This document shows positions 15,338 through 22,700 of a stretch of DNA of 32,203 nt, piece by piece. Both the position numbers and the translations under genes were made by a program. The notes beneath the pieces were generated by a model. It did no database searches. It saw nothing but the letters and a program-made list of their open reading frames with translations, and was not told where the DNA came from. Source of the stretch: Bulleidia extructa W1219 (lineage in GTDB: Bacteria; Bacillota_I; Bacilli_A; Erysipelotrichales; Erysipelotrichaceae); contig NZ_ADFR01000013.1 of assembly GCF_000177375.1 (NCBI RefSeq), positions 1 through 32,203 on the forward strand, given 5' to 3'. The stretch's first letter is position 1, and each line of letters starts with the position of its first letter.

Positions 15338-15772
15338 ATGTCAGAAGAATTGTCTTCTATTATCACCACTTACGCAATTTGGGGCGTGATTTGGTATGTT
15401 CTACAGAGTTATGGACATTTATTATTATTTAAAAAAGCGGGAGTGAATGCGTTGACCGCCTTTATTCCTTTTTATCGGGAATTTAGAATGTTCCAATTGA
15501 CTTGGAAGGATAAAAAAGTGGCTTTGATTTGGGCGGTTTGCATGTTGGGTCTTCCTCTTTGGTGGATTGGAAGTTTTATAAAAGTTCAGGTGATGGCTTG
15601 GCTTGGCTTTTGTGCCTTCATAGTTGCGTTAATATTAGCCGTTATCCGTTCTTTCCATGAAGTAAAAGCATTTAATAAGGGATACGGCTTGGCTATTGGA
15701 ATTATATTTTTAGCACCGGTTGTGAATATTGTATTAGGTAGATCGGATGCTGATTATCAAGGGGCTAAGTAA
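15338..15772 (+). CDS. DUF5684-like small membrane protein
   Basis: The 144-aa protein has about four hydrophobic segments and the layout of the DUF5684 family. It has an N-terminal membrane helix, then LFKKAGVNALTAFIPFYREF (matching the family's kAGxxGWkAlIPfYN pattern). Near the end it has FNKGYGLAIGIIFLAPVVNIVLG and the tail DADYQGAK. Function is unknown for the family; members often sit near signal peptidases or surface proteins. It starts nine bases after nusG, so it is co-transcribed with it, and a terminator overlaps its stop. The adhesin gene downstream may be its functional partner, but this is only a positional inference. Confidence 0.7.
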   Translation: MSEELSSIITTYAIWGVIWYVLQSYGHLLLFKKAGVNALTAFIPFYREFRMFQLTWKDKKVALIWAVCMLGLPLWWIGSFIKVQVMAWLGFCAFIVALILAVIRSFHEVKAFNKGYGLAIGIIFLAPVVNIVLGRSDADYQGAK

Positions 15773-15793
15773 AGGATGAGAAATCATCCTTTT
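15771..15793 (+). terminator. Terminator after the DUF5684-like gene
   Basis: AAAGGATGA (15771-15779), GAAA loop, TCATCCTTT (15784-15792) plus T. It is perfectly paired, overlaps the stop codon and ends the nusG transcript. The T run is short. The next 41 bases to the adhesin start are AT-rich with no clear promoter hexamers. Confidence 0.82.
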
Positions 15794-15834
15794 ACATTAC
15801 TAATTCGATATTTAAAAAAATTAGGAGAGATGAT

Positions 15835-18800
15835 ATGAGAAAAATTCAAAAGATGGGGACTTTGTTATTGACTTTTGTCATGCTTTTAGGAATAGGAGCT
15901 TCAAATATAAGTGTTTTTGCGGAAACGATGGAAAAAACGGGTTTCGAAAACAAAACAGGAAGTACTTCCAATGAAGCTGAATTTTATGCTAAGGAAAAGA
16001 CGGATCAAGGGATAACCATAACGATTCGTGCTGATAAAGGCGTTTTCCCAAAAGGGACAACGGTTAAGGTAAAAGATGTAGCGAAGAAAAATATTCAAAC
16101 CATTATTTCAAACACTATGGGCGACGTCAAAGATGTAGCAGCGGTGGACATTACTTTTTACAATAAAGGAAAAGAGATTGAGCCAACAGGAAATGTAGAA
16201 GTCCGTTTTGTGTCTTCAAGAAAGATAGAGGGAGATAAGCACAAGGTTGTCCATATCAAAGATGATAAAAAAGTGGAAGAAATGGGTTTTTCCGATTCTA
16301 AAAATGCTTCATTTACAGCGACGAGTTTTTCTATTTATGCGATTGTCGGAACGGAAAAATCGAACGAACCGGTCAGAAAGTATGAATTTTATTCTAAGAA
16401 TAAATTAGTGGATACACAAATTCTGAAAAATGGAGAAAAATTAGTCGAACCGTCTATTCCTGATTCAAAAGGAAATGTTTTTTTGAATTGGATAAAGGAA
16501 GATGGCAGTAAATTTGATGCTTTTGGAACGGTGAATGATATCAGCAAGAAAGAAACGGTTAAGGTATACGCTAAATACAAAAAAGAAGTGGCTGTGACAT
16601 TTTATAATGCACACGGTGAAAAAATTGCCATAAAAGTAGGGGAAAAGGGAGAAAAGATTAGAACTGATGATATTTCTTTTGAATTATCGGTCGGGAAATA
16701 TATTCATGGTTGGTGTAAAACTCCTAATGGAACAGAATCTGTCGGTAAAGAAATCAGCTTAGGAGATCAAGATGTGTCCTTATATCCGTTGATTAATGGT
16801 GGGAAATGGCTCTTTTTCAATGGAAATGAGGGTGATGGGAATTCTGTGAATGAACCATTAGAACCTCAATTTGTCAGAGAAGGTCATCACCCTAAATCTT
16901 TTATTCCGGAAAGACGAGGCTATGAATTTTCCGGATGGTATGAAGATAAGGAATGCACAAAGGCATTTGATTTTAATAAAAATATCACTGAGAATAAGGA
17001 AGTTTTTGCGAAGTGGATTGCGAAAGAATCCAGTTATACGATAAAAATTTGGCAGCAAAAATGTGTGGATGGAAAATTTATTGAAGATCATTATGTGATG
17101 AGGGATGTGAAGATTGTGAAGGCTATGTCGGATAGTTCGATCACAAAGGATAACGCAGAGACAGAAGCTAGAAACTACGTTGCGGAATTGATGAGAAAAG
17201 GTAATAGAGACAGTTACAATGATTATTATCATTTTGATTTCAACTCTGACAAAACAAGTATTGAAAACAATAAGGTAAGAGGAGATGGCAGCTCTGTTGT
17301 CAATATCTATTATGATTTACATTCATATACGATTAAATTTCATAAGAAAAATACAGCATGGCCTGAAACGGCTTTAGATGAAAGTAAATTTACGGCACAA
17401 ATGATTGTTGATGGAAAACCGTATGATAAGGATTTTTACTTGGTTGAAAATTACCATGTTGGTGAGAAGATAGAAAATAAAAGACCGGATGTTAAAGCAA
17501 TTGCCAAGGAAGGTGTCAGTGATAAAGCTATACGGACAGGTTGGGTGAATAGAAATGAAGGCGGAGGAATTGTTAACTTTATAACCTATAATGATAATAG
17601 CCTTTCCTATGTCAAGCCAAATTTATTAGTTAGAGAAAATGTTCCGGGGTTTGAAACTATAAATTTTTATCCGGTATTCCCTAAAAAATTAGTAAAAGTG
17701 ACCGTATTTGATTATGTGGAAACCATGGAAAAAGGGATCTATGAGGAAAATAAGAAAGAATTGCCGGGCAGTCCATCCATTTCATTTAGTGCCAGTAGGA
17801 TGATAGGCTTTACGAGAGTTCCTTTAGATGAAGCGTTTTCTAAGAAAATAAAGGTTAAAAGAACTGACGGGCATATAGAAGAGATAACTCTTCCTGATAA
17901 GAAAACCCAGAAAGCTAACTATACTTTCTATAACATTCATAATAGAAATACTTATGAGTTAACGTTTTTCAACAAAAGTGTTGTTGAAAAATCCTATAGA
18001 GGCGATCATGCCATTCCGTATAACGCTACTATTGAGGATAAGATCTATACGCCTAAAAAGCCGCTCGACTTAAGTGATTTTTATACGTTTAAAGGTTGGG
18101 CTAACAGAAAAGGTGAAATTTACGATTTGGAAAAGATTAAGAAAATGCCTAGTAGTAATCTATTTCTTTATGCTCAATGGGAAATCAAAAAGGTGAATGT
18201 TCGTTTTGATAGCAATGGGGGAACGGCAGTGGCTTCTCAAACTATCAATGCGCTGGAAAAGGTTAAAAAACCTCAAAATCCTATCAGAGCCGGCTTTCAA
18301 TTTGCGGGTTGGGCATTGCCAAATGGATCTCCGTTCAATTTTTCAAAAGGGGTTACCACAGATATGCAGTTAATCGCAAGATGGGTAGATAAAAAATCCA
18401 TTGTTGTGAAATACAATGCGAAAGAGGGAGGTCAAGCTCCTATTGATCATAGTAGATATGTAGATGTTTCCAATGTCAAGGTATTAGGAGCTCCGAAAGT
18501 TTTACCAAGAAATAAATTTTTTAAAGGTTGGGAGCTTGATGGAGTGGTGTATTATCCTGGACAATTCTGTTTGTTGAAATCAAAGTTAGCTACAAGGCTA
18601 GCTGATGGGAAGTACGAAATCACTTTAAATGCAGTGTATACTGATGCAACAGAAAAGACCAAGCTCATATATCATGCGAACTTTGGAAGCAATAGGACAG
18701 TGGAAAAAGAATATATCAATAATAGCGATATTCGAGTTTGGAGTGCTCAAAAACTGGGCTTTAACAGAGAGGGATATGAATTCATGGGGTGGAATACCCG

Positions 18801-19035
18801 AAAAGACGGCAGTGGAATCTCTTACGGAATTCGTGATGAAATTAGAGTGGATAATAATCGACCACTTCCTAATGAATTATTTGCTCAATGGAAGAAAAAG
18901 CAGATTTCAAACAGGAGAAATTCACTTCCAAAAACAGCGGATGGTCATCATTTGTCTTTATATGTTTGGACGATGTTGGTTTCAGCAATAGCGATGGTCC
19001 TTATTGGATATGGCCGTAAAGAATATGGGCAGTGA
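15835..19035 (+). CDS. LPXTG-anchored surface protein with InlB-type (Flg_new) repeats
   Basis: This 1066-aa protein starts with a signal peptide (basic MRKIQKMG, hydrophobic core, cut near VFAETM, about residue 29-30). Residues 35-175 form a beta-rich domain (ADKGVFPKGTTVKVKDV up to SFSIYAIVG) of a kind common in Gram-positive surface proteins. The middle holds many InlB B-repeat-like units, recognised by phrases such as REGHHPKSFIPERRGYEFSG, GFQFAGWALPNGSPF and GYEFMGWNTRKDGSG, each ending near an FAKW- or FAQW-type motif. LPKTA at 1031-1035, a hydrophobic stretch and an RKEYGQ tail form the sortase signal. The start has AGGAGAG before ATG. It probably acts in adhesion. Its place between nusG and rplK is unusual. 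Confidence 0.92.
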   Translation: MRKIQKMGTLLLTFVMLLGIGASNISVFAETMEKTGFENKTGSTSNEAEFYAKEKTDQGITITIRADKGVFPKGTTVKVKDVAKKNIQTIISNTMGDVKDVAAVDITFYNKGKEIEPTGNVEVRFVSSRKIEGDKHKVVHIKDDKKVEEMGFSDSKNASFTATSFSIYAIVGTEKSNEPVRKYEFYSKNKLVDTQILKNGEKLVEPSIPDSKGNVFLNWIKEDGSKFDAFGTVNDISKKETVKVYAKYKKEVAVTFYNAHGEKIAIKVGEKGEKIRTDDISFELSVGKYIHGWCKTPNGTESVGKEISLGDQDVSLYPLINGGKWLFFNGNEGDGNSVNEPLEPQFVREGHHPKSFIPERRGYEFSGWYEDKECTKAFDFNKNITENKEVFAKWIAKESSYTIKIWQQKCVDGKFIEDHYVMRDVKIVKAMSDSSITKDNAETEARNYVAELMRKGNRDSYNDYYHFDFNSDKTSIENNKVRGDGSSVVNIYYDLHSYTIKFHKKNTAWPETALDESKFTAQMIVDGKPYDKDFYLVENYHVGEKIENKRPDVKAIAKEGVSDKAIRTGWVNRNEGGGIVNFITYNDNSLSYVKPNLLVRENVPGFETINFYPVFPKKLVKVTVFDYVETMEKGIYEENKKELPGSPSISFSASRMIGFTRVPLDEAFSKKIKVKRTDGHIEEITLPDKKTQKANYTFYNIHNRNTYELTFFNKSVVEKSYRGDHAIPYNATIEDKIYTPKKPLDLSDFYTFKGWANRKGEIYDLEKIKKMPSSNLFLYAQWEIKKVNVRFDSNGGTAVASQTINALEKVKKPQNPIRAGFQFAGWALPNGSPFNFSKGVTTDMQLIARWVDKKSIVVKYNAKEGGQAPIDHSRYVDVSNVKVLGAPKVLPRNKFFKGWELDGVVYYPGQFCLLKSKLATRLADGKYEITLNAVYTDATEKTKLIYHANFGSNRTVEKEYINNSDIRVWSAQKLGFNREGYEFMGWNTRKDGSGISYGIRDEIRVDNNRPLPNELFAQWKKKQISNRRNSLPKTADGHHLSLYVWTMLVSAIAMVLIGYGRKEYGQ

Positions 19036-19059
19036 AGGGACCTGCATTAAGAATTTTTA

Positions 19060-19088
19060 TTGACTTAAAGAGGTAGTTCGTGTAGAGT
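19060..19088 (+). promoter_or_regulatory. Promoter of rplK-rplA
   Basis: TTGACT (19060-19065), 17 bases, then TAGAGT (19083-19088). It lies 86 bases before rplK, leaving a structured leader of about 80 bases. No terminator is seen between the adhesin stop (19035) and this promoter. Confidence 0.65.
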
Positions 19089-19094
19089 GAATAA

Positions 19095-19148
19095 GCACAT
19101 TTATGTGCACGTGCGTGGGAGAAGAGCAATACTTCGTTTACCACAGCA
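19095..19148 (+). promoter_or_regulatory. Probable ribosomal protein L1-binding autoregulatory leader of rplK-rplA
   Basis: A first hairpin, GCACAT-TT-ATGTGC, spans 19095-19108. A second pairs TGC and GTGG (19112-19118) with CCAC and GCA (19141-19148, one bulged A). It then has an asymmetric loop, GA opposite GTTTA, and an upper stem GAAG/CTTC (19121-19124, 19132-19135). A short stem broken by an asymmetric loop, with GGGAG on one side and TTTA-CCAC on the other, is how L1 sites in L11-operon mRNAs mimic the 23S site. The assignment rests on this resemblance and the position before rplK-rplA. Confidence 0.6.
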
Positions 19149-19174
19149 TGTGGAAAGATATAGGAGGAAACCAC

Positions 19175-19600
19175 ATGGCAAAGAAAAAAATTGCAAAGGT
19201 AGCTAAGCTACAATTCCCGGCTGGTGGGGCAAAACCAGGACCGGCATTAGCGTCTGCCGGCATTAATATGCCACAATTCTGTACGCAATTTAATGATGCG
19301 ACAAAGGATCGTCATGGTGACATTGTTCCAGTTATTATTACAGCGTATGAAGATAAGTCTTTTACTTTTGTTATTAAGACGACTCCTGCAGCTAACTTAT
19401 TGAAGAAGGCTGCCGGTATTCAAAAGGCTTCAGGAACACCGAAGACCGTTAAGGCAGGTAAGATTACAGAAGCTCAACTTCGTGAAATTGCGGAATATAA
19501 GCTACCTGACTTAAATGCGAATGATGTTGAATCGGCAATGAAGATTGTTGCAGGTACCGCTCGCAACATGGGTATTGAAATTGAAGGAGGATCGTACTAA
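19175..19600 (+). CDS. rplK: Ribosomal protein L11
   Basis: L11 forms the GTPase-associated centre of the large subunit with 23S rRNA. The 141-aa protein shows the conserved start [30 protein letters not shown], then [20 protein letters not shown], and the tail [18 protein letters not shown] 19175 is chosen because TAGGAGGAAACC precedes it; the longer open frame upstream runs through the leader structure. Its stop overlaps the rplA start by one base (TAATG), so the two are translationally coupled. Confidence 0.97.
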   Translation: MAKKKIAKVAKLQFPAGGAKPGPALASAGINMPQFCTQFNDATKDRHGDIVPVIITAYEDKSFTFVIKTTPAANLLKKAAGIQKASGTPKTVKAGKITEAQLREIAEYKLPDLNANDVESAMKIVAGTARNMGIEIEGGSY

Positions 19601-20277
19601 TGGCAGGAAAAAACTATAAGAGTTCTTTTGAAAAGGTAGATCACTCTAAGCTATATGACTATAAAGAGGCTTTGGCTTTAGCTAAATCATTAAGTACAAC
19701 TAAGTTTGATTCTTCTGTTGAAGCAAGCTTTGTATTGAATGTTGATCCTCGTCAAGCGGAACAAAATATTCGTGGGGCAATGGTTTTGCCAAACGGTACT
19801 GGTAAGACACAAAAGGTTCTTGTGATCACACAAGGGGCTAAGGAAGAAGAAGCTAAGGCGGCTGGCGCTGATTTTGTTGGTGGTAAAGACATGATTGATG
19901 AAATTAGTCGTGGGTGGTTTGGCTTTGATATTATTGTCGCTACACCAGATATGATGGGTCAATTGGGTAAGTTGGGTAAGGTATTAGGTCCTAAGGGATT
20001 GATGCCGAATCCTAAGACCGGTACAGTGACCATGGATGTTACGAAGGCAATTGATGAAATCAAGAAGGGTAAGGTTGAATACCGTGTTGATCGTGATGGG
20101 AACATCAACGTATTGGTTGGTAAGACCTCTTTCTCGGAAGAACAATTGGCTGAAAACTATAAGGCTTTATACGATGTTATCGTGAAAGCTCGTCCTAATA
20201 CGGTTAAGGGGACTTATTTGAAGAGTGTGACGGTTTCTACAACCATGGGGCCTGGAATCAAGGTAAGTGTTGACTAA
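19600..20277 (+). CDS. rplA: Ribosomal protein L1
   Basis: L1 forms the mobile stalk at the ribosomal E site and represses its own operon by binding the leader mRNA. The 225-aa length is normal. Visible family segments are [29 protein letters not shown], then [21 protein letters not shown], and [14 protein letters not shown] at the end. GGAGG lies 8 bases before the ATG. A strong terminator follows directly, so the usual continuation into rplJ-rplL is broken here by the IS element and a zinc-ribbon gene. Confidence 0.97.
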   Translation: MAGKNYKSSFEKVDHSKLYDYKEALALAKSLSTTKFDSSVEASFVLNVDPRQAEQNIRGAMVLPNGTGKTQKVLVITQGAKEEEAKAAGADFVGGKDMIDEISRGWFGFDIIVATPDMMGQLGKLGKVLGPKGLMPNPKTGTVTMDVTKAIDEIKKGKVEYRVDRDGNINVLVGKTSFSEEQLAENYKALYDVIVKARPNTVKGTYLKSVTVSTTMGPGIKVSVD

Positions 20278-20308
20278 AAAAGAAGAGAAAGTAAAATCTC
20301 TTCTTTTT
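20276..20308 (+). terminator. Rho-independent terminator of rplK-rplA
   Basis: AAAAAGAAGAGA (20277-20288), an eight-base loop, TCTCTTCTTTTT (20297-20308). It is perfectly paired and overlaps the rplA stop. The IS left-end hairpins begin three bases later. Confidence 0.9.
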
Positions 20309-20310
20309 AT

Positions 20311-20355
20311 TATAGGAAACGAAGTTTCCTATAAAAACCATACGCTAAGCGTATG
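20311..20355 (+). repeat. Left-end hairpins of the IS200 element
   Basis: TATAGGAAAC-GAA-GTTTCCTATA (20311-20333) and CATACGC-TAA-GCGTATG (20339-20355) are both perfect hairpins with three-base loops. The second resembles the right-end hairpin in size and loop (TAA against TAT) and is the better candidate for the TnpA-recognised left end. The first may be part of the element or of the flank. Confidence 0.7.
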
Positions 20356-20393
20356 AGAAGGGAAAAGCTTAAGCGATGAAAAAAGCCTCCGTA

Positions 20394-20399
20394 TATAAT
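20394..20399 (+). promoter_or_regulatory. Possible -10 of the tnpA promoter
   Basis: TATAAT at 20394-20399 lies 47 bases before the tnpA start, but no good -35 is seen 16-18 bases upstream (AAGCGA). This suits the low expression usual for IS200 transposases. Confidence 0.35.
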
Positions 20400-20404
20400 T
20401 GAAT

Positions 20405-20942
20405 AAGGCTGACAACCGAAATTCAAAATATAAGGAGGAGATATCAATGGCGACAAAGCCAAATGACGATTCAAGTTTATCACATACGAGATGGAACTGT
20501 AAGTATCATATTGTGTTCATACCAAAGTATAGAAGAAAGGCAATTTATGGAAAATTAAGAGCAGATATAGGAGGGATATTGAGACAGTTGTGTGCATATA
20601 AAGATGTAGAAATTATAGAAGCACATGCAATGAGAGATCATATACATATGTTGGTAAAGATACCACCAAAGATAGCAGTATCAAGTTTCATGGGGTACTT
20701 GAAAGGCAAATCATCGTTGATGATATTTGAAAAACATGCAAATTTAAAATATAAATATGGCAATCGAAACTTTTGGGCGAAGGGTTACTATGTAAGTACG
20801 GTAGGACTGAATACGAAGGTAGTAGAAGAATATATCCGAAATCAAGAAAAAGAAGATATGATACAGGATAATCTAAGTAAAAAAGAATATGTAGACCCTT
20901 TTAAAGGGTAAGCCATAGTGTGCAAACACGGTTGTCAGTCTT
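20405..20942 (+). repeat. Long-range inverted repeat flanking tnpA
   Basis: AAGGCTGACAACCG (20405-20418) pairs with CGGTTGTCAGTCTT (20929-20942), 14 bp with one G-U. One arm lies in the 5' leader 13 bases before the SD, and the other just after the stop codon. It could pair in mRNA or in single-stranded transposon DNA. Confidence 0.6.
20447..20911 (+). CDS. tnpA: IS200/IS605-family transposase TnpA (Y1 HUH)
   Basis: The 154-aa protein is a complete Y1 transposase. It has the opening KYHIVFIPKYRRK, the HUH motif DHIHMLV with His65 and His67, and the catalytic Tyr129 in VEEYIRNQE on the last helix. The GKSSLMIFEKH and FWAKGYYVSTVG segments are typical of IS200. It nicks and joins single strands at hairpin ends. 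I use ATG 20447 because AAGGAGGA lies at 20432-20439; the longer open frame upstream runs through the leader. The ORF is intact, so the element may still be active. Confidence 0.95.
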   Translation: MATKPNDDSSLSHTRWNCKYHIVFIPKYRRKAIYGKLRADIGGILRQLCAYKDVEIIEAHAMRDHIHMLVKIPPKIAVSSFMGYLKGKSSLMIFEKHANLKYKYGNRNFWAKGYYVSTVGLNTKVVEEYIRNQEKEDMIQDNLSKKEYVDPFKG

Positions 20943-20950
20943 TTACACAA

Positions 20951-21020
20951 GACCCTTAAGGGTCGAAGTGTGGTAAAGGCCCTTATAGGGTAGCCTAAAA
21001 ACCGCACGTTATACGTGCGG
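20951..21020 (+). repeat. Right-end hairpins of the IS200 element
   Basis: GACCCTTAAGGGTC (20951-20964) is a perfect palindrome, and an imperfect GGCCCTTATAGGGTAGCC follows at 20978-20994. CCGCACGT-TAT-ACGTGCGG (21002-21020) is a perfect hairpin and likely the TnpA-recognised right end. Confidence 0.7.
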
Positions 21021-21021
21021 A

Positions 21022-21050
21022 TTGTTATTTTTATAAAATCCATATATGAT
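21022..21050 (+). promoter_or_regulatory. Promoter of the zinc-ribbon gene, starting at the IS edge
   Basis: TTGTTA (21022-21027), 17 bases, then TATGAT (21045-21050). The -35 begins one base after the IS right-end hairpin, so the insertion may have supplied or shifted it. Confidence 0.55.
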
Positions 21051-21083
21051 ATATGATAGATGTGTAATAGGAGGGAAAATTAC

Positions 21084-21953
21084 ATGAATTGTAAGAAATG
21101 TGGAGCAGAATTGGCAGAAAACGCCAAGTTTTGTACAGAATGCGGAACATCAGTGGCAATGGCTGCGGATACTGTTCCTACAGAAGAAGTAAAAGAAGAA
21201 GTAAAGCAAGAAACTGAAGAAGTGAAAGCGGAAACAACAGAGACAAAAGAAGAAGCGAAAGAAGAGTCTGTTGAAAAAGTGGAAGAAGTCAAGATGGCAG
21301 CGCAAGAAGAAACGGCTAAAGTCGAAAAGGCAGAAGAGATCAAAACGGAACCTACTCCTATGATGACTTCTAAACCTAAGCAGGGCTTCCAATTAGATAA
21401 GAAGTTTGTTCCATGGATCGCTGCAGTGGTTGTTGTTGCTGTGGCTTTGGTGGTTTACTTTGGTTTTTTCTCAAAGTCAAATTCAAAGGCGTATGCGACT
21501 TGTACGATGTCGGTTAAGCAAAAGGGTGCTAATGTCAATGCTATAACGGAAATTTATGGTAAAGCAGATGATAAAGTGGATCAGATAAAGTTTGATGTCA
21601 ATGTTGGCGTTCCGATTCCGGAAGGGCAAAACATTGGAGATGCTCAGATGCTAGGTGTACAAAGTGCTTTGTCTCAAGCTGAAAAAGAAATAGCGAAGGT
21701 TCCTGGCTTCGATCAAGTTGAACTTAATGCGAAGAAAGATGGCAAAAACATCAATATGAAAATGAAATTCCGCATTCAATATTCTAAGCTTGACCTCACT
21801 AAGTTAAATAGCTCTAAAGGTTCTATTTTAGGTGGTAAATTAGGTGCTGCGAGTGGTTTGAATGAAAGATCCATTAAGGCATTCAAGAGTTTGACGAATA
21901 AACAAGTCGTTGATCAAGTTAAAGCACAAGGATTTAGTTGTAAAGTAAACTAA
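21084..21953 (+). CDS. Zinc-ribbon membrane protein with an acidic linker
   Basis: The 289-aa protein begins with a zinc ribbon (MNCKKCGAELAENAKFCTECG; Cys3, Cys6, Cys17, Cys20). It continues with a Glu/Lys-rich linker (about 33-90, probably helical or disordered) and has one membrane segment at 110-129. The C-terminal domain (135-289) is probably outside the cell. That domain (CTMSVKQKG..., then KAQGFSCKVN) reminds me of DUF1307/YehR-type lipoprotein domains, but only weakly; its two Cys (near its start and end) could form a disulphide. The start is set by GGAGGG 9 bases upstream. It stands between the IS element and the L10 leader, away from its usual context; function unknown. Confidence 0.75.
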   Translation: MNCKKCGAELAENAKFCTECGTSVAMAADTVPTEEVKEEVKQETEEVKAETTETKEEAKEESVEKVEEVKMAAQEETAKVEKAEEIKTEPTPMMTSKPKQGFQLDKKFVPWIAAVVVVAVALVVYFGFFSKSNSKAYATCTMSVKQKGANVNAITEIYGKADDKVDQIKFDVNVGVPIPEGQNIGDAQMLGVQSALSQAEKEIAKVPGFDQVELNAKKDGKNINMKMKFRIQYSKLDLTKLNSSKGSILGGKLGAASGLNERSIKAFKSLTNKQVVDQVKAQGFSCKVN

Positions 21954-21956
21954 TAT

Positions 21957-21985
21957 TTGACAAATAAAACTGATTTCATTATTAT
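21957..21985 (+). promoter_or_regulatory. Strong promoter of rplJ-rplL
   Basis: A perfect TTGACA (21957-21962), 17 bases, then TATTAT (21980-21985). It starts four bases after the zinc-ribbon stop codon and 155 bases before the rplJ ATG, leaving a long leader. Confidence 0.88.
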
Positions 21986-22000
21986 ATTTACGTTATCAAT

Positions 22001-22098
22001 ACCATAGACAGTAACGGCTTTAGAAGCTTAAAAAAGTTACCGAGGTAGATGAAAGTAAATTTATTCTTTCCCCTCGCCAGTCTATCAGCGAGGGTTTT
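22001..22098 (+). ncRNA. L10-type ribosomal leader RNA of rplJ-rplL
   Basis: The leader matches the L10 leader layout of Bacillota. A stem GTAAC (22011-22015) / GTTAC (22036-22040) encloses a GCTT-TAG-AAGC hairpin (22017-22027). A conserved-looking CGAGGTAGATGAAAG stretch follows, and then a terminator. The L10(L12)4 complex is known to bind such leaders and lower rplJL expression. ATAGAC at 22004-22009 is also complementary to GTCTAT in the terminator loop. Confidence 0.8.
22071..22098 (+). terminator. Attenuator terminator in the L10 leader
   Basis: CCCTCGC (22071-22077), a ten-base loop, GCGAGGG (22088-22094), then TTTT. It sits inside the leader, 42 bases before rplJ, so read-through must be regulated. 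Confidence 0.85.
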
Positions 22099-22139
22099 AT
22101 ATCTATAGCGGATTGGTAACTAGATAGGAAGGCGAAGAA

Positions 22140-22685
22140 ATGAATCAAACAGTATTAGAATCTAAGCAAAGCATCGTTTCTGAGATCCAAGAAAAGTTGA
22201 CTAAGTCTTCATCCTCCGTTATTGCGGAATACCGCGGACTTTCTGTTGAAGAAGTAACTGAGTTACGTCGTAAGTTACGTGCAGAGGGTATTGAGTTCAA
22301 GGTGTATAAGAACACATTGGCGTCTCGTGCTGCTGAAGCGGCTGGGTTTGCTGACTTGAATGATTACCTGACCGGTCCTAACGCTATTGCCTTTGCGGAA
22401 GATGAAACGTCGGCAGCTAGAGTCTTAGCTAAGTTTGCGAAAGATCATAAGGCCTTAGTTCTTAAGGGCGGTATTGTTGAGGGGGCTGTTGTAACTCCTG
22501 AAACCATTAAGGAATTATCAGCATTACCAAACAGAGAAGGCATGTTATCTATGTTGTTATCTGTATTAAATGCTCCGGTATCTGGATTTGCTCGTGTGGT
22601 CAATGCGGTGGCTGAAGCGAAATCAACTGGTGTTCCGGTAACTGAAGAAGTAAAAGAAGAAGCCGCAGTGGAAGCGGCTGCCTAG
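22140..22685 (+). CDS. rplJ: Ribosomal protein L10
   Basis: L10 anchors the L7/L12 stalk dimers to the ribosome. The 181-aa protein shows SSVIAEYRGLSVEEVTELRRKLR, then FKVYKNTLASRAAE, and the C-terminal dimer-binding helix (MLSMLLSVLNAPVSGFARVVNAV). It ends in an acidic/Ala-rich tail (EEVKEEAAVEAAA) that makes it about 10-15 residues longer than Bacillus L10. AGGAAGG precedes the ATG. It is controlled by the leader upstream. Confidence 0.97.
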   Translation: MNQTVLESKQSIVSEIQEKLTKSSSSVIAEYRGLSVEEVTELRRKLRAEGIEFKVYKNTLASRAAEAAGFADLNDYLTGPNAIAFAEDETSAARVLAKFAKDHKALVLKGGIVEGAVVTPETIKELSALPNREGMLSMLLSVLNAPVSGFARVVNAVAEAKSTGVPVTEEVKEEAAVEAAA

Positions 22686-22700
22686 TAGGAGGAAAATAAA

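Larger units (their letters stand above)
20311..21020 (+). mobile_element. IS200-type insertion sequence (about 710 bp)
   Basis: A single TnpA gene (Y1/HUH transposase) without a TnpB partner is flanked by strong hairpins instead of terminal inverted repeats, as expected for IS200 elements, which move as single-stranded DNA. The left side has hairpins at 20311-20333 and 20339-20355, the right side at 20951-20964 and 21002-21020. The total length is close to the usual 700 bp of IS200. The exact ends cannot be fixed without an empty site or other copies. The tnpA codons (many ATA and AGA) differ from the neighbouring ribosomal genes, consistent with recent transfer. Confidence 0.85.

Noticed and set aside
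20311-21020. Repeated hairpins around 20311-20355 and 20951-21020 as a CRISPR-like array
   Set aside because: The hairpins differ in sequence and spacing and flank a transposase, as IS200 ends do.
21080-21392. Two minus-strand frames (Ser/Ala-rich and Phe/Arg-rich) opposite the zinc-ribbon gene
   Set aside because: They are mirror images of the Glu/Lys-rich linker codons, with low complexity and no ribosome site.
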